Positions 1 through 8,449 are shown, counted from the stretch's first letter. The stretch: DNA of 16,524 bases from JBBDWK01 sp040902885 (GCA_040902885.1 JBBDWK010000091.1:1-16524); one strand, 5' to 3'. Program-made: numbers and translations. Notes: a model not told the origin generated them from the letters alone.

Positions 1-279
1 GCGGCCACATTTACGGGCTAACTACTTTTCGTCCCCGTGCCATCGCGGGAAGCTTAAGCGTTTCTCAGGAGTAATTCGAGCCATGAGCCAGAACGGCCAT
101 CAGATCAGCGGTTTGGGCGTTTCTCGGCAACTTGGCGCCGAACAGCCCAGCGTCCGAGTCGCGTGATTCGAGAGCGATTCGGAAAGAACGCACAAGGCGT
201 TGGAAAACGCTGGCCGCTAGGCTGGACTCATCCGTTCATCCAGCGGCTTCCCCTCCAGCGACACTCCAGCGGCTTCCCC
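1..279. other. Upstream non-coding stretch with a 16-bp direct repeat
   Basis: No convincing gene is visible here. The only clear structure is a 16-base direct repeat, TCCAGCGGCTTCCCCT, at 239-254 and again at 265-280, giving a 26-base period. The second copy ends on the first base of the -35 box of the padR promoter. A 27-codon reading frame at 83-166 has an AGGAG ten bases before its ATG but nothing recognisable in its product, so it is not called as a gene. Confidence 0.5.
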
Positions 280-280
280 T
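239..280. repeat. Tandem 16-bp direct repeat upstream of padR promoter
   Basis: TCCAGCGGCTTCCCCT occurs exactly twice (239-254 and 265-280) with ten intervening bases. It reads as a small partial tandem duplication. The downstream copy abuts the -35 hexamer at 280-285, so it could be an activator site or simply a replication slip product. Confidence 0.7.
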
Positions 281-308
281 TGACAATCAAAAGGAATTGG
301 CGTAACTT
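280..308 (+). promoter_or_regulatory. Predicted sigma70-type promoter of the padR-permease operon
   Basis: A perfect TTGACA -35 box (280-285) is followed after 17 bases by TAACTT (303-308), a weaker -10 box. Transcription would begin around 314-316, inside the palindrome at 311-327. That is the geometry expected for an autorepressed promoter. The -35 and spacing are directly visible; the activity is inferred. Confidence 0.6.
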
Positions 309-310
309 TA

Positions 311-327
311 CTTTCGATGGTCGAAAG
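311..327. promoter_or_regulatory. Palindromic operator, probable PadR binding site
   Basis: CTTTCGATGGTCGAAAG is a perfect inverted repeat with 7-bp arms and a 3-bp spacer. It sits over the predicted transcription start and just before the preferred GTG start of padR at 335. PadR repressors bind palindromes at their own promoters, so this is the likely autoregulatory operator. The arm sequence differs from the GTAGA/TCTAC arms of the second PadR module at 12352-12388, though both have a 3-bp centre, suggesting two different specificities. Confidence 0.6.
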
Positions 328-334
328 GAGTGCT

Positions 335-673
335 GTGGGGAAAGACCGCGGGGACCTTCTGCAAGGCACGCTGGACCTGCTCGTTCTGAAGGCGGTGCAG
401 CTTGAGCCAATGCATGGGTGGGGAATCACGGAACGGATTGAGCAGTGGTCGGAGAGCGTGTTGCATCTGGGGCAAGGAACACTGTATCCCGCTCTGTATC
501 GACTAGAACGCCAGGGACTGATTCAATCCGAGTGGAAGTTAACGGACAACAATCGGCGTGCGCGCTATTACTCGTTGACCCGCAAGGGCCGGCAGCAGTT
601 CGGTGATGAACTCGCGCAGTGGCGCCGCATGTCTCGTGCGGTCAACCTGGTGCTCGAGGCGACCCTCGAGTAA
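335..673 (+). CDS. PadR-family transcriptional regulator
   Basis: This is a small winged-helix repressor of the PadR family, about 112 residues, matching the short PadR type found next to acidobacterial permeases. The N-terminal block GDLLQGTLDLLVLKA, then PMHGWGI and GTLYPALYRLERQGLI (recognition helix and following strand), and NNRRARYYSLTRKGR in the wing are all typical. The protein should bind DNA as a dimer in the cytoplasm and repress its own promoter and the permease that follows. An in-frame ATG at 317 exists, but it lies inside the palindromic operator at 311-327. The GTG at 335 is preferred because AAAGGAG (324-330) precedes it and the product then begins VGKDRGDLLQG like its relatives. 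The SD to start spacing is short (4 bases). The stop lies 12 bases before the permease start, so the two genes are probably co-transcribed. The inducing signal cannot be read from the sequence. Confidence 0.93.
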   Translation: MGKDRGDLLQGTLDLLVLKAVQLEPMHGWGITERIEQWSESVLHLGQGTLYPALYRLERQGLIQSEWKLTDNNRRARYYSLTRKGRQQFGDELAQWRRMSRAVNLVLEATLE

Positions 674-685
674 GTGAGGATCACG

Positions 686-3331
686 ATGGGTTGGGTTACG
701 GAGATCGGAAAGCGGCTTGGTTCACTTGGCCGTCGCGGTGCCATCGAAAGCCGTCTCGACGAAGAAATTGGGTTTCATGTGGATCAGCAGACCGACAAAA
801 ATCTGCGCGCGGGTATGAGTCGGGAGGAGGCGCGACGCCGCGCGTTGCTGAAGTTCGGCGGACTTGAACGCACCAAGGAGGCGACACGGGACGAGATCCG
901 ACCTGCGTTGCTTGAGGACTTGCTGCGGGATCTGCGCCATGGCTGTCGCGTGCTATCGCGGGCACCCGGCTTCACCGCAGCGGCCGTCCTTACTCTGGCG
1001 CTTGGGATAGGCGGAACGTCCGCGATCTTCAGCGTGGTTCGCGCCGTGATGCTCGAGCCACTGCCCTATCAGCAGCCCGATCGCATCGTATCGATTTGGG
1101 AGACGAGCCGGAGTGGCGATCGAAACGTCATCGCGCCCGCCAATTTTGTGGTTTGGCGCGAGCGGACCAGGACGCTCGAGCATCTCGGGATGGTGGGCCC
1201 GATCACCGTCACAATGATCGTCGATGGCCAGCCCAGCGAGGTCGCAGGACTCACCTTCTCCTCCGCCGTCTTCCGCGCTTTGGGTGTCCAGCCTGCGCTC
1301 GGCCGGGCATACACACCAGAGGAGGATTTCCGTGCCGATGCCGCCGTAATTGTACTGAGCCACGAGTTCTGGCAAGGACGCCTGGGCGGACGCCAGGATG
1401 TCCTTCATATGACAGTCGGCGTAAATGGACAACGGAGGAGCGTCATTGGCGTGATGCCTCCCGCTTTTACGGTTGTCGGTCAGAAGGCCGATTTTCTGAT
1501 TCCTATCGGTCAGACAATCGAGCAACTTCGCGCCGCTCCTGGCCGGGGTAATTCGTATGCCATCGCGCGCCTCGGCGAGGGCGTGTCAAGGGAGCGCGCT
1601 TCCGCTGAAATGCGGAGCGTGTTCGCTCAGCTCGAGAAGGAAGATCCGCGCCGCAATGCGGGCCGGTCGGTGATGCTGCTGCCCCTCCAGGAACAGATGG
1701 TCGGCGATCTTCGGCCAGCCGCTCTCGCCCTCGTAGGCGCTGTGGTTCTGCTGCTACTCGTGGCGTGTGTCAACGTAGCCAACCTGCTACTGGCGCGTAG
1801 TGCCGCGCGGGAACGCGAGGTCGGGATCAGAACCGCGATTGGCGCAACCCGGGCGCGGCTGATGCGCCAGATGCTAAGCGAAAGTTTGTTGCTCGCGCTG
1901 GCCTGCGGAGTCGCCGGGCTCGGCGTTGCGGCATTGTGTCACCGCGGCCTGCTTGTATTGGTCGGCAGTCGCATTCCGATTCCGCGCCTCGATCAGGTGA
2001 AGCTCGATGCTCCGGTGATCGCGTTCACGATGCTCGTCGCGCTCGCAACGGGCATCGTCTTTGGCCTGGTTCCGGCATTCGTCACGACGACACATGCCGG
2101 CGATGCGCTCCGGGAAGGACGGCGGCATGGTGCGGGCCGTCGACTGCGTCACACGCTCAGCACCCTGGTAGTTGGCGAGGTGGCGCTCTCATTAGTGCTG
2201 CTTGCCGCCGCTGGGCTATTGATGCGCAGCCTTCTGAAGCTCCAGAGCATAGATCCAGGCTTCCGAGCAGACGGCGTTCTGACCGCGCGGGTGAGAGTTC
2301 CCCCTACTCGATACGACTTCGCCAAAGCGGACCGGTTCTTCCAACAGTCACTGTCGCGCATTGCGGCCATCCCCGGAGTTCAGCACGCGGCGGGGACGCA
2401 GTGCCTGCCTCTCGTGGGACCCTGCATCGGCACAGGTTTCTGGCGCCTTGATCGCCCAAAGCCCTTAGAGGGCCAGGTGCCGTCGGCACAGGTGCGGCCG
2501 ATCACGCCCTCATTCTTCAGGACGATGAGCGTTCCTCAGTTGGCTGGCCGCGATTTTTCCTCTTCCGACGTGGCCGACTCCACGCCTGTGGCGATCGTCA
2601 GCGAGGCTCTCGTCCGAGAGCACTTCGCCGGTGATGAGGCGCTCGGCCGGCGACTTCGGGTGGGCATTCGGCCTGCTAACGCCCAAGAGGAATTGCACGC
2701 AACGATTATAGGCGTGGTCCGCGACATCAAGTTGTCGTCGTTAGAAGGACCTGTCGGGCCCACGATTTACCTCCCGAGTTCGCAGCTTCCTGCTCGCATC
2801 ATGACTTTTGTGGTGCGCACCGGGCAAGATCCGGCGTCGTTTGGCACCAGTATCACAAAAATCGTCCAGTCGCTGGAATCCGAAGTCCCGGTCGAGGTGC
2901 GCACGCTTGAAGACGTCGTCGGTGCCACCATCGCGCGTCCGCGGGCGCTTTCGGTGCTGGTCGGCGTCTTCGCGCTCGTGGCGCTCGCGCTTGCGGCGAT
3001 CGGCGTTTACGGCGTGATGGCATATTCGGTGCGGGAGCGCACGCAGGAGATCGGCCTCCGCATGGCGCTCGGCGCGTCAGCGAGATCGGTGTTCCGCCTC
3101 GTTCTGGGCCAGGCGCTACGTCTCGCCTTGACCGGGATAGCGGTCGGGCTGGTGGCGGCGGCTGTGGCGGCGCGGATGCTCAAGCGGCTGTTGTATGAAG
3201 TCGCGCCACTTGACCCATGGACATTCGCATCTACTGCATTGGCGCTGTTGGTTGTCGCGGTTGTGGCTTCCTATGTACCCGCGAGACGGAGCACCCACAT
3301 GGTGCCGATCGACGCCCTACGGACGAATTAG
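686..3331 (+). CDS. ADOP-type ABC permease (MacB_PCD/FtsX duplicated)
   Basis: This is an 881-residue inner-membrane protein of the acidobacterial duplicated orphan permease family. An N-terminal cytoplasmic segment (about 1-90) carries the family signature around DEEIGFHVDQQTDKNL and GMSREEARRRAL. It is followed by a first transmembrane helix near 95-120 (GFTAAAVLTLALGIG), a MacB-like periplasmic domain, a hydrophobic cluster at about 342-516 including CVNVANLLLARSAAREREVG, a second periplasmic domain, and a C-terminal FtsX-like cluster at about 752-868 ending in VPARRSTHMVPIDALRTN. This is the usual two-copy layout and full length. ATG 686 is preferred over the frame-opening GTG 674 because GAGGA (676-680) lies just upstream of it. 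Relatives are annotated as permeases by homology to MacB/FtsX, but no ATPase gene is near, so a transported substrate cannot be named. It is probably co-transcribed with the PadR gene 12 bases upstream. Confidence 0.95.
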   Translation: MGWVTEIGKRLGSLGRRGAIESRLDEEIGFHVDQQTDKNLRAGMSREEARRRALLKFGGLERTKEATRDEIRPALLEDLLRDLRHGCRVLSRAPGFTAAAVLTLALGIGGTSAIFSVVRAVMLEPLPYQQPDRIVSIWETSRSGDRNVIAPANFVVWRERTRTLEHLGMVGPITVTMIVDGQPSEVAGLTFSSAVFRALGVQPALGRAYTPEEDFRADAAVIVLSHEFWQGRLGGRQDVLHMTVGVNGQRRSVIGVMPPAFTVVGQKADFLIPIGQTIEQLRAAPGRGNSYAIARLGEGVSRERASAEMRSVFAQLEKEDPRRNAGRSVMLLPLQEQMVGDLRPAALALVGAVVLLLLVACVNVANLLLARSAAREREVGIRTAIGATRARLMRQMLSESLLLALACGVAGLGVAALCHRGLLVLVGSRIPIPRLDQVKLDAPVIAFTMLVALATGIVFGLVPAFVTTTHAGDALREGRRHGAGRRLRHTLSTLVVGEVALSLVLLAAAGLLMRSLLKLQSIDPGFRADGVLTARVRVPPTRYDFAKADRFFQQSLSRIAAIPGVQHAAGTQCLPLVGPCIGTGFWRLDRPKPLEGQVPSAQVRPITPSFFRTMSVPQLAGRDFSSSDVADSTPVAIVSEALVREHFAGDEALGRRLRVGIRPANAQEELHATIIGVVRDIKLSSLEGPVGPTIYLPSSQLPARIMTFVVRTGQDPASFGTSITKIVQSLESEVPVEVRTLEDVVGATIARPRALSVLVGVFALVALALAAIGVYGVMAYSVRERTQEIGLRMALGASARSVFRLVLGQALRLALTGIAVGLVAAAVAARMLKRLLYEVAPLDPWTFASTALALLVVAVVASYVPARRSTHMVPIDALRTN

Positions 3332-3370
3332 TTTGAATCGTACTATTTCATCATTGCAGGAGTCGCCTTC

Positions 3371-5056
3371 ATGAGATGGATGGGCGTTCATCGACCGGCA
3401 TTCGCCGCGAGATTCACACTGGTCGCGGTGGCGCTGATCGCGCCCGAAACCGGGGCGGGTCAAGCGCGGCACTTTTCACTGGAATCGGCAGCCGGCCTCC
3501 GTCTCCACAATGTGAGTGCCGAGCCGGCCGTTCTTCAAGGCAAGAACGGACTACGCGTCACCATGTCGGAAGAGCGGGTGCGACGATTCCAGGAAATGAC
3601 ATCCGAACAGCAGCTCAACGCACAGGCCCGCGTGGGGCAGTATGCTGTCGTCGAGGGCGTGGAGTTCGGCAATGGTGTCATCGAATTGGAAATTGCCGGC
3701 GCGCCCGCGCCGGGAGCGGGCGGCGGCTCCCGTGGCTTCGCCGGGATTGCGTTCCGCCTCCAGAACGGAGGGTATGACGCGTTTTACCTGCGTGCCACCA
3801 ACGGCCGCGCCGATGATCAGGAGCGACGGAATCATGCAGTGCAGTACGTTTCGCACCCCGACTGGCCCTGGTTCCGGCTTCGCAAGGAGACCCCATCGAA
3901 GTACGAAACGTATGTCGACCTCGTACCCGATGCGTGGACGAAGATCAAGATTGAGGTCCGCGGCGAACATGCGCGTCTTTATGTCCATGGCCAGGAGCAA
4001 CCGACGCTGATTGTCAATGACCTTAAGACGGGTGACCAAGCCAAAGGAGGAGTCGCACTCTGGATTGACCAAGGTACCGTCGCATATTTTCGTGATTTGA
4101 CGGTGGCGCCGTTGGCTATGGCTGCGCGCGATGGGACGCGAAGATCGGACCTCGCCACTTCCGAGGCGCCTAAGGTCGATCACCATCAGCATTTGCTGAG
4201 CCCGGCACTCGCCAAAGCTTGGTCATCATCGGAGACCGTGACCGCGGATCGCCTCATTGCACAGCTGGATGCTGCTGGTATTCGTCGCGCGTTGGTGCTT
4301 TCCCTGGCATATGCACACGGGAGCCCGGAGCTCAGGGGGAAAGACGAGTACGCGCAAGTCAAGCGCGAAAACGACTGGACGAGCGAGCAAGTCGCACGGT
4401 ATCCGGGCCGACTCCGCGCGTTCTGCAGTGTCAATCCTCTCAGGGAATACGCTCTCGCGGAGATCGATTGCTGTGCCAAGGATCCGAACCTGAGCCACGG
4501 ACTGAAGCTGCATTTCGCCAACTCTAAGGTGGACCTGCGGAACGCGGACCACGTCGCCCAATTGCGCCAGGTGTTCCGGGCGGCGAACGCGCACCGGATG
4601 CCGATTGTTGTTCATGTATGGACTGGCGATCAGGTCGTCGGACGCCCATTCGGCCGGGCAGAGGCTCAGACGTTTCTGAACGAAATCCTCCCCGCCGCCC
4701 CGGACATTCCAATGCAAATCGCACATCTCGGTGGATCGGGACCGCGTTTGGATCCTGGCACGAAGGAGGCAATGATCCAATTAGCTGAAGCCGTGGCGGC
4801 CGCCGATTCCCGCACCCGAAATCTCTACTTCGATGTCACAACCAACGTCACCGCCCAGAGCTCAGCCGAGGACGCTGCGTTTGTCACTGCGCGCATTCGA
4901 CAGATCGGACTCCAACGCATTCTGTACGGCTCGGATATGGCCATCAAAGGAAATGCGACCGCTAAGGACAGCTGGAAAGCGTACCGAGCCAAGCTAGCTT
5001 TAACCGAGGCGGAGTTCGCGACAATCGAGAACAATGTGGCTCCGTATATGCGATGA
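3371..5056 (+). CDS. Secreted amidohydrolase with N-terminal lectin/LamG-like domain
   Basis: This is a 561-residue two-domain protein. A basic start followed by a hydrophobic stretch (FTLVAVALIAPETGAGQA, to about residue 31) looks like a Sec signal peptide. Residues about 35-250 resemble a concanavalin-like/DUF1080-type beta sandwich (GFAGIAFRLQNGGYDAFYLR, then WFRLRKE, WTKIKIEVRG, GGVALWIDQGTVAYFRDLTV). Residues about 268-561 form a metal-dependent amidohydrolase of the Amidohydro_2 type. Its likely metal ligands are the DHHQH motif (270-274), the His in VVHVW (415), the His in AHLGGSG (452) and the Asp in LYGSD (522). It is probably periplasmic or exported and hydrolyses or decarboxylates a small or sugar-linked substrate; the substrate is unknown. 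AGGAG at 3358-3362 supports ATG 3371, although ATG 3380 is possible. It starts 39 bases after the permease stop in the same direction and may be part of the same transcript. Confidence 0.85.
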   Translation: MRWMGVHRPAFAARFTLVAVALIAPETGAGQARHFSLESAAGLRLHNVSAEPAVLQGKNGLRVTMSEERVRRFQEMTSEQQLNAQARVGQYAVVEGVEFGNGVIELEIAGAPAPGAGGGSRGFAGIAFRLQNGGYDAFYLRATNGRADDQERRNHAVQYVSHPDWPWFRLRKETPSKYETYVDLVPDAWTKIKIEVRGEHARLYVHGQEQPTLIVNDLKTGDQAKGGVALWIDQGTVAYFRDLTVAPLAMAARDGTRRSDLATSEAPKVDHHQHLLSPALAKAWSSSETVTADRLIAQLDAAGIRRALVLSLAYAHGSPELRGKDEYAQVKRENDWTSEQVARYPGRLRAFCSVNPLREYALAEIDCCAKDPNLSHGLKLHFANSKVDLRNADHVAQLRQVFRAANAHRMPIVVHVWTGDQVVGRPFGRAEAQTFLNEILPAAPDIPMQIAHLGGSGPRLDPGTKEAMIQLAEAVAAADSRTRNLYFDVTTNVTAQSSAEDAAFVTARIRQIGLQRILYGSDMAIKGNATAKDSWKAYRAKLALTEAEFATIENNVAPYMR

Positions 5057-5262
5057 CGCTCATTGCGAAGTATTCAACGGGATTTCTCAAGCCTAAGCCG
5101 CAGCGTTTACGGTGTTTCCGCGGATGCTCGCCACTCGGAGGCAATCCAAGTTGACGCGTAGTCGCCCATGGTGAGAAGTGCCGATTCCGGATTATGACCG
5201 CGAAGTCGGCTTACGGTTGGAAAACCGCAGCCTGCGGCGGGGTTTTGGCGAAGAGCTCGGAG
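5057..5262. other. Convergent intergenic gap
   Basis: About 200 bases separate the plus-strand amidohydrolase from the minus-strand gene that converges on it. The only structure seen is the hairpin at 5221-5246. No credible gene was found here. Confidence 0.6.
5221..5246 (-). terminator. Hairpin terminator between convergent genes
   Basis: CCGCAG (5225-5230) and CTGCGG (5232-5237) form a perfect inverted repeat around one base. Read on the minus strand, the stem is followed directly by TTTT, as in an intrinsic terminator for the minus-strand gene ending at 5263. Outer AAAACC (5221-5226) and GGTTTT (5241-5246) are also complementary, so an alternative longer stem could form and it may work in both directions. 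The T-tract is short. Confidence 0.6.
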
Positions 5263-5691
5263 CTACTTGACCTTGTAAACGGTTCGATACGATCCCGATA
5301 GAAAACTCAACGCGCCAGCGGCTACTCCGATGGCGATACCGGGCCCGATGAACTTGTAGCCCTGCCCTTCATTTGGGCAGTGAGGGCATATTGCCGCCCC
5401 GATTCCCGCACCCGCAGCCGCCCCGATGGCCATCCCAATGAAACCTCTGCGCACACGCCGGGCGGGGTCAGCGACGCGCACTTCACGAATCTCCGCCCGC
5501 GCGATGAGCCGCTGGCCGGACTCGTCACGCAATGTCATTGCGTCTGCGGTTGCGGACACAAAGACCGCGCGAGTGCGCGCTCCATTCCGGGTTGTAACTT
5601 CAATCCTGTGCTCTGCAGGGATGCGCTGTACTCCTTCCTATTCACCGCCGTACGCCGCGATCGCGAAGAGCAAGACTAGAACGAATTTCAT
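5263..5691 (-). pseudogene. Small glycine-rich membrane protein, interrupted by an amber codon
   Basis: Read on the minus strand from ATG at 5691, the frame begins with a clean signal peptide (MKFVLVLLFAIAAYGGE). It then meets a TAG (plus-strand CTA at 5638-5640) at codon 18 and continues in the same frame as EGVQRIPAEHRIEVTTRNG to a TAG stop at 5263-5265, about 141 residues in all. The downstream part has a basic beta-rich segment, then a glycine/alanine-rich membrane-like stretch (GFIGMAIGAAAGAGIGAAIC) and a second one (GPGIAIGVAAGALSFLSGSY), ending TVYKVK. This matches a small secreted or membrane protein of unknown function common in acidobacteria, in which a tryptophan or similar residue usually opens the mature part; a TGG-to-TAG change would explain the break. 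A GTG at 5559 could start a 98-residue fragment without a signal peptide. It could also be a sequencing error or suppressed amber codon. Confidence 0.7.
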
Positions 5692-5995
5692 CGCCAACTA
5701 ATGTATCCGGAATTCGATCGGAGCGGCAATTCGCTGAGATCCAGGAGCGTCAATCTTGAAGAATCCTGGGAATCCCGTGTCGAATGGCAGGGCCGACAAT
5801 CGACATTCTCGCACGGCCCGTGTACCGGAAAAGGAGCAACGCGCGCTCGGATTTGTACCGACAAGTCGGGTTGTGACCAGTGATGCCCCGCGTCAGCCAC
5901 CTGAATGTATCACTTGCCGCAGAAGTGCTGTCTACCATCAACTCCGGCCCGGAACGGCGACTCGGACGTTACCGGGATGCGACGTTTTGAGAGGT
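5692..5995. other. About 300 bases without a recognisable gene
   Basis: This gap lies upstream of the interrupted minus-strand gene and downstream of the minus-strand permease. It must hold the promoter of the interrupted gene; on the minus strand TTGCCG is followed about 18 bases later by TACATA, ending only a few bases before the ATG at 5691, but this is a weak match. A 6-bp inverted repeat GGGCCG/CGGCCC (5790-5795 and 5814-5819) has a long loop and is not convincing. Reading frames here have no recognisable product. Confidence 0.5.
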
Positions 5996-8449
5996 TCACT
6001 CGGCGCGCAGCGCAATCACGGGATCGATCCGGGTCGCGCGGCGGGCGGGTAGCCAGACCGCGACCAAGGATACGACGCTCAACACAACCGGTACGACAAT
6101 GAAGACCACGAGATCTCTCTCCTTCACGCCGAATAAGAAGGTCGCGATGACGCGAGTCAGGCCGAATGCCGCGCCCACGCCGATCAGCACTCCGACCAGG
6201 GCAAGGCGCATGCCCTGAAAGACCACCATCCTGCGAACGTGGCCGGTCTCGGCGCCCAGCGCCAGGCGGATGCCGATCTCTTGCGTGCGCTGCTGTACGG
6301 AGTATGCCATCAATCCGTAGATACCAATCGCCGCCAGGAACAGCGCCGCGCCCGCGAAGACAGTCATCAGCAGCATGTTGAAACGCTGGCGCGAGGTGGA
6401 CCTGCTGATCACTTCGTCCATGGTGCGCACGTCGGAGACGGGCAGACCGCTCGCCTGGCGCAGTTGCTCCTGAATTGCGGAGCTGAGCGAAAACGGATTC
6501 CCACGCGTGCGGATCACCCATTTCAAAGGTGTGAGGCGGATGTTGAGCGCATTGAGAGCGTCGGGCACCTGCGCGTTGGGGACATACATGATTGGCCCAG
6601 GCTCACGGTCGAGGCCGCCGCGAACATCGCCCGCAATACCAATGATCTGCCGCGGGGTTTCGGTTGCCAGCTCCGGCATCGATCCCTTTCCGATCCAGAT
6701 CCTGTCGCTGAGCGGATCGGATTTGGGCCAGAACCTCCGCGCCATCGCCTGGTTGACGATGACTACCGAAGGAGCTGCGCCGTCATCGCGCTCGACGAAG
6801 GAACGGCCGCGGAGGATCGGGATCCTGAACACTTCAAAATAACCGGGCGAGACTGTGAGCCAGCCGCCTCCACCGTGAAACGGACCGTCCGTGAGGGGCC
6901 GGCCCATCACCAGAAACCCGAGCCCATACCCGCCTTCGAGCGGAACGCAGCAGGCTGCGCTGGCCAGCGCAACCCCCGGCAGCGCGTTCAGGCGCGTCAC
7001 GCCATCTTGCACCAAGCGCTCGATCCCCGCGGATTTCGCGAACCGGTCGCCGCTGAGCGACATTCTCATGGTCAATACGTTCTCGCCATTGAAGCCCGGG
7101 TTCACGGCGCCTAACGCGATGGAGGTTCGGATCAGAAGGGCGGCGCCCATCAGCAGCACCACGGCGAGCGCCAGTTCGCTCACGGCCAGCAGCATCCGCG
7201 CCTTATTGTGCCGGAAGCCCGTACCGCCGCGGCCGCCGCCCTCCTTGAGGGTATTGCTGAGATCGGGGCGCGAGGTTTGCAGCGCGGGTATCAAGCCGAA
7301 CAGAAGGCCCGTGGCTACCCCTACAAGGATCGTGAAGGCCAAAACGCGCCAATCGACCGCGACCAGCGAGCCTTCCTGGCCTACGCGGGGAAGGTTGGCG
7401 GTATTGACGCTTAGCAGAGCGCGGATACCCAAAATGCCCAGCATCGAACCCACCGCGGCTCCGGCCAAAGAGAGCAGGACGCTTTCCGTAAGCAGTTGCC
7501 GGACGATGCGGCCGCGGCTCGCTCCGATCGCCGCCCGGATGGCAATCTCGCGCCGCCGCCCGATGGCACGGGCCAGGAGGAGATTGGCCACATTGGCGCA
7601 GGCAATCAGCAGCACGAAAGTAACGGCGCCCAACAGCACCAGCAGCGACGAACGAACGTTGCGGACCATGGCCTCGCGGATGGGCTCCACACCGAAGCTT
7701 TGGTTGGCTTGCAGCGCGGTGGGGAATTTCCTGCGATAGTCCTCCGCGGAAACATTCAGCCGAGCCTTTGCCTGGGCCAGCGAAATGCCCGGCTTCAGCC
7801 GCCCGGCCGCGCTGAAATAGTGGCCTTGGCCTTTGGTGTTGGGATCCAACTGAAAAGGCACCCAGACATCGGGCGCCGGGCCGAACTCCCGAAAGTCGAA
7901 GCTGGCCCCGATGATCCCGATCACGACGTGCGGATCGCCGCCCAGCGAGATGGTCTTACCGAGGATTTGAGACTCGCTGGCAAAACGCCGTTCCCACAAG
8001 CCCTGGCTCAGGATCACTACGCGCTCGCCTTGCGGCGAATCCTCCTGCTGGTTAAACGTTCGCCCGCGGATCACGGGTGCGCCGAAGAGGCGGAAGTAAT
8101 CGGCGCTGACCTGAGCGCTTGGGATCTGTTCAGGAGTGGCACCGCCAGTCAGGTTGACCACCCCGGTCCGAAATGCGGCAACGTCCTGGACGACGCTCGT
8201 TTGTTCGCGCCAGTGTTGGAACTTGGCCGGCGACGCGGCGGTTCCAGTCCCCGGAGTGTTTGTGAACAACACAAGGCGGCCGGGATCGGGAAAGGGCGCC
8301 GGTTTCAACAAGACGGAGTTGACGACGGAGAAAATGGCGGTGTTGGTTCCGATTCCGAGCGCCAACGCGAGCACGGCCGCGCAGGTGAAGCCGGGAGTGA
8401 GCCGGAATGCGCGCAGGGCTTGTTTGAGATCCTGAAGCAATGTTTCCAT
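5996..8449 (-). CDS. ADOP-type ABC permease, short form without N-terminal cytoplasmic domain
   Basis: This is an 817-residue inner-membrane MacB/FtsX-like permease. It starts METLLQDLKQALRAFRLTPGFT, so it begins almost directly at the first transmembrane helix (about 20-45) and lacks the roughly 70-residue cytoplasmic segment of the other two permeases in this window. A MacB-like periplasmic domain (about 50-255) is followed by helices near 267-292 (LIACANVANLLLARAIGRRREIA), 320-347, 368-390 and 418-441. A second periplasmic domain follows, then the C-terminal FtsX cluster from about 690 (IGIYGLMAYSVQQRTQEIGI) to ARRATRIDPVIALRAE. AAAGGAAAGG upstream on the minus strand can serve as ribosome site for ATG 8449, with a slightly long spacing. 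No PadR gene accompanies it. It is divergent from blaI with 160 bases between the starts, so BlaI may influence it. No ATPase partner or substrate can be assigned. Confidence 0.94.
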   Translation of the reverse strand: METLLQDLKQALRAFRLTPGFTCAAVLALALGIGTNTAIFSVVNSVLLKPAPFPDPGRLVLFTNTPGTGTAASPAKFQHWREQTSVVQDVAAFRTGVVNLTGGATPEQIPSAQVSADYFRLFGAPVIRGRTFNQQEDSPQGERVVILSQGLWERRFASESQILGKTISLGGDPHVVIGIIGASFDFREFGPAPDVWVPFQLDPNTKGQGHYFSAAGRLKPGISLAQAKARLNVSAEDYRRKFPTALQANQSFGVEPIREAMVRNVRSSLLVLLGAVTFVLLIACANVANLLLARAIGRRREIAIRAAIGASRGRIVRQLLTESVLLSLAGAAVGSMLGILGIRALLSVNTANLPRVGQEGSLVAVDWRVLAFTILVGVATGLLFGLIPALQTSRPDLSNTLKEGGGRGGTGFRHNKARMLLAVSELALAVVLLMGAALLIRTSIALGAVNPGFNGENVLTMRMSLSGDRFAKSAGIERLVQDGVTRLNALPGVALASAACCVPLEGGYGLGFLVMGRPLTDGPFHGGGGWLTVSPGYFEVFRIPILRGRSFVERDDGAAPSVVIVNQAMARRFWPKSDPLSDRIWIGKGSMPELATETPRQIIGIAGDVRGGLDREPGPIMYVPNAQVPDALNALNIRLTPLKWVIRTRGNPFSLSSAIQEQLRQASGLPVSDVRTMDEVISRSTSRQRFNMLLMTVFAGAALFLAAIGIYGLMAYSVQQRTQEIGIRLALGAETGHVRRMVVFQGMRLALVGVLIGVGAAFGLTRVIATFLFGVKERDLVVFIVVPVVLSVVSLVAVWLPARRATRIDPVIALRAE

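Noticed and set aside
83..166. 27-codon frame with an AGGAG ten bases upstream
   Set aside because: The product has no recognisable features, and there is no second line of support for coding; likely chance.
5790..5819. 6-bp inverted repeat GGGCCG/CGGCCC in the 5692-5995 gap
   Set aside because: The loop of 18 bases and short GC-rich arms are expected by chance in this base composition; no T-tract follows.
6239..7114. Long plus-strand open frames opposite the minus-strand permease (also 7496-8542)
   Set aside because: They are antisense to a clear permease gene, rich in Arg/Pro/Ala from high-GC codon periodicity, and have no recognisable domain.
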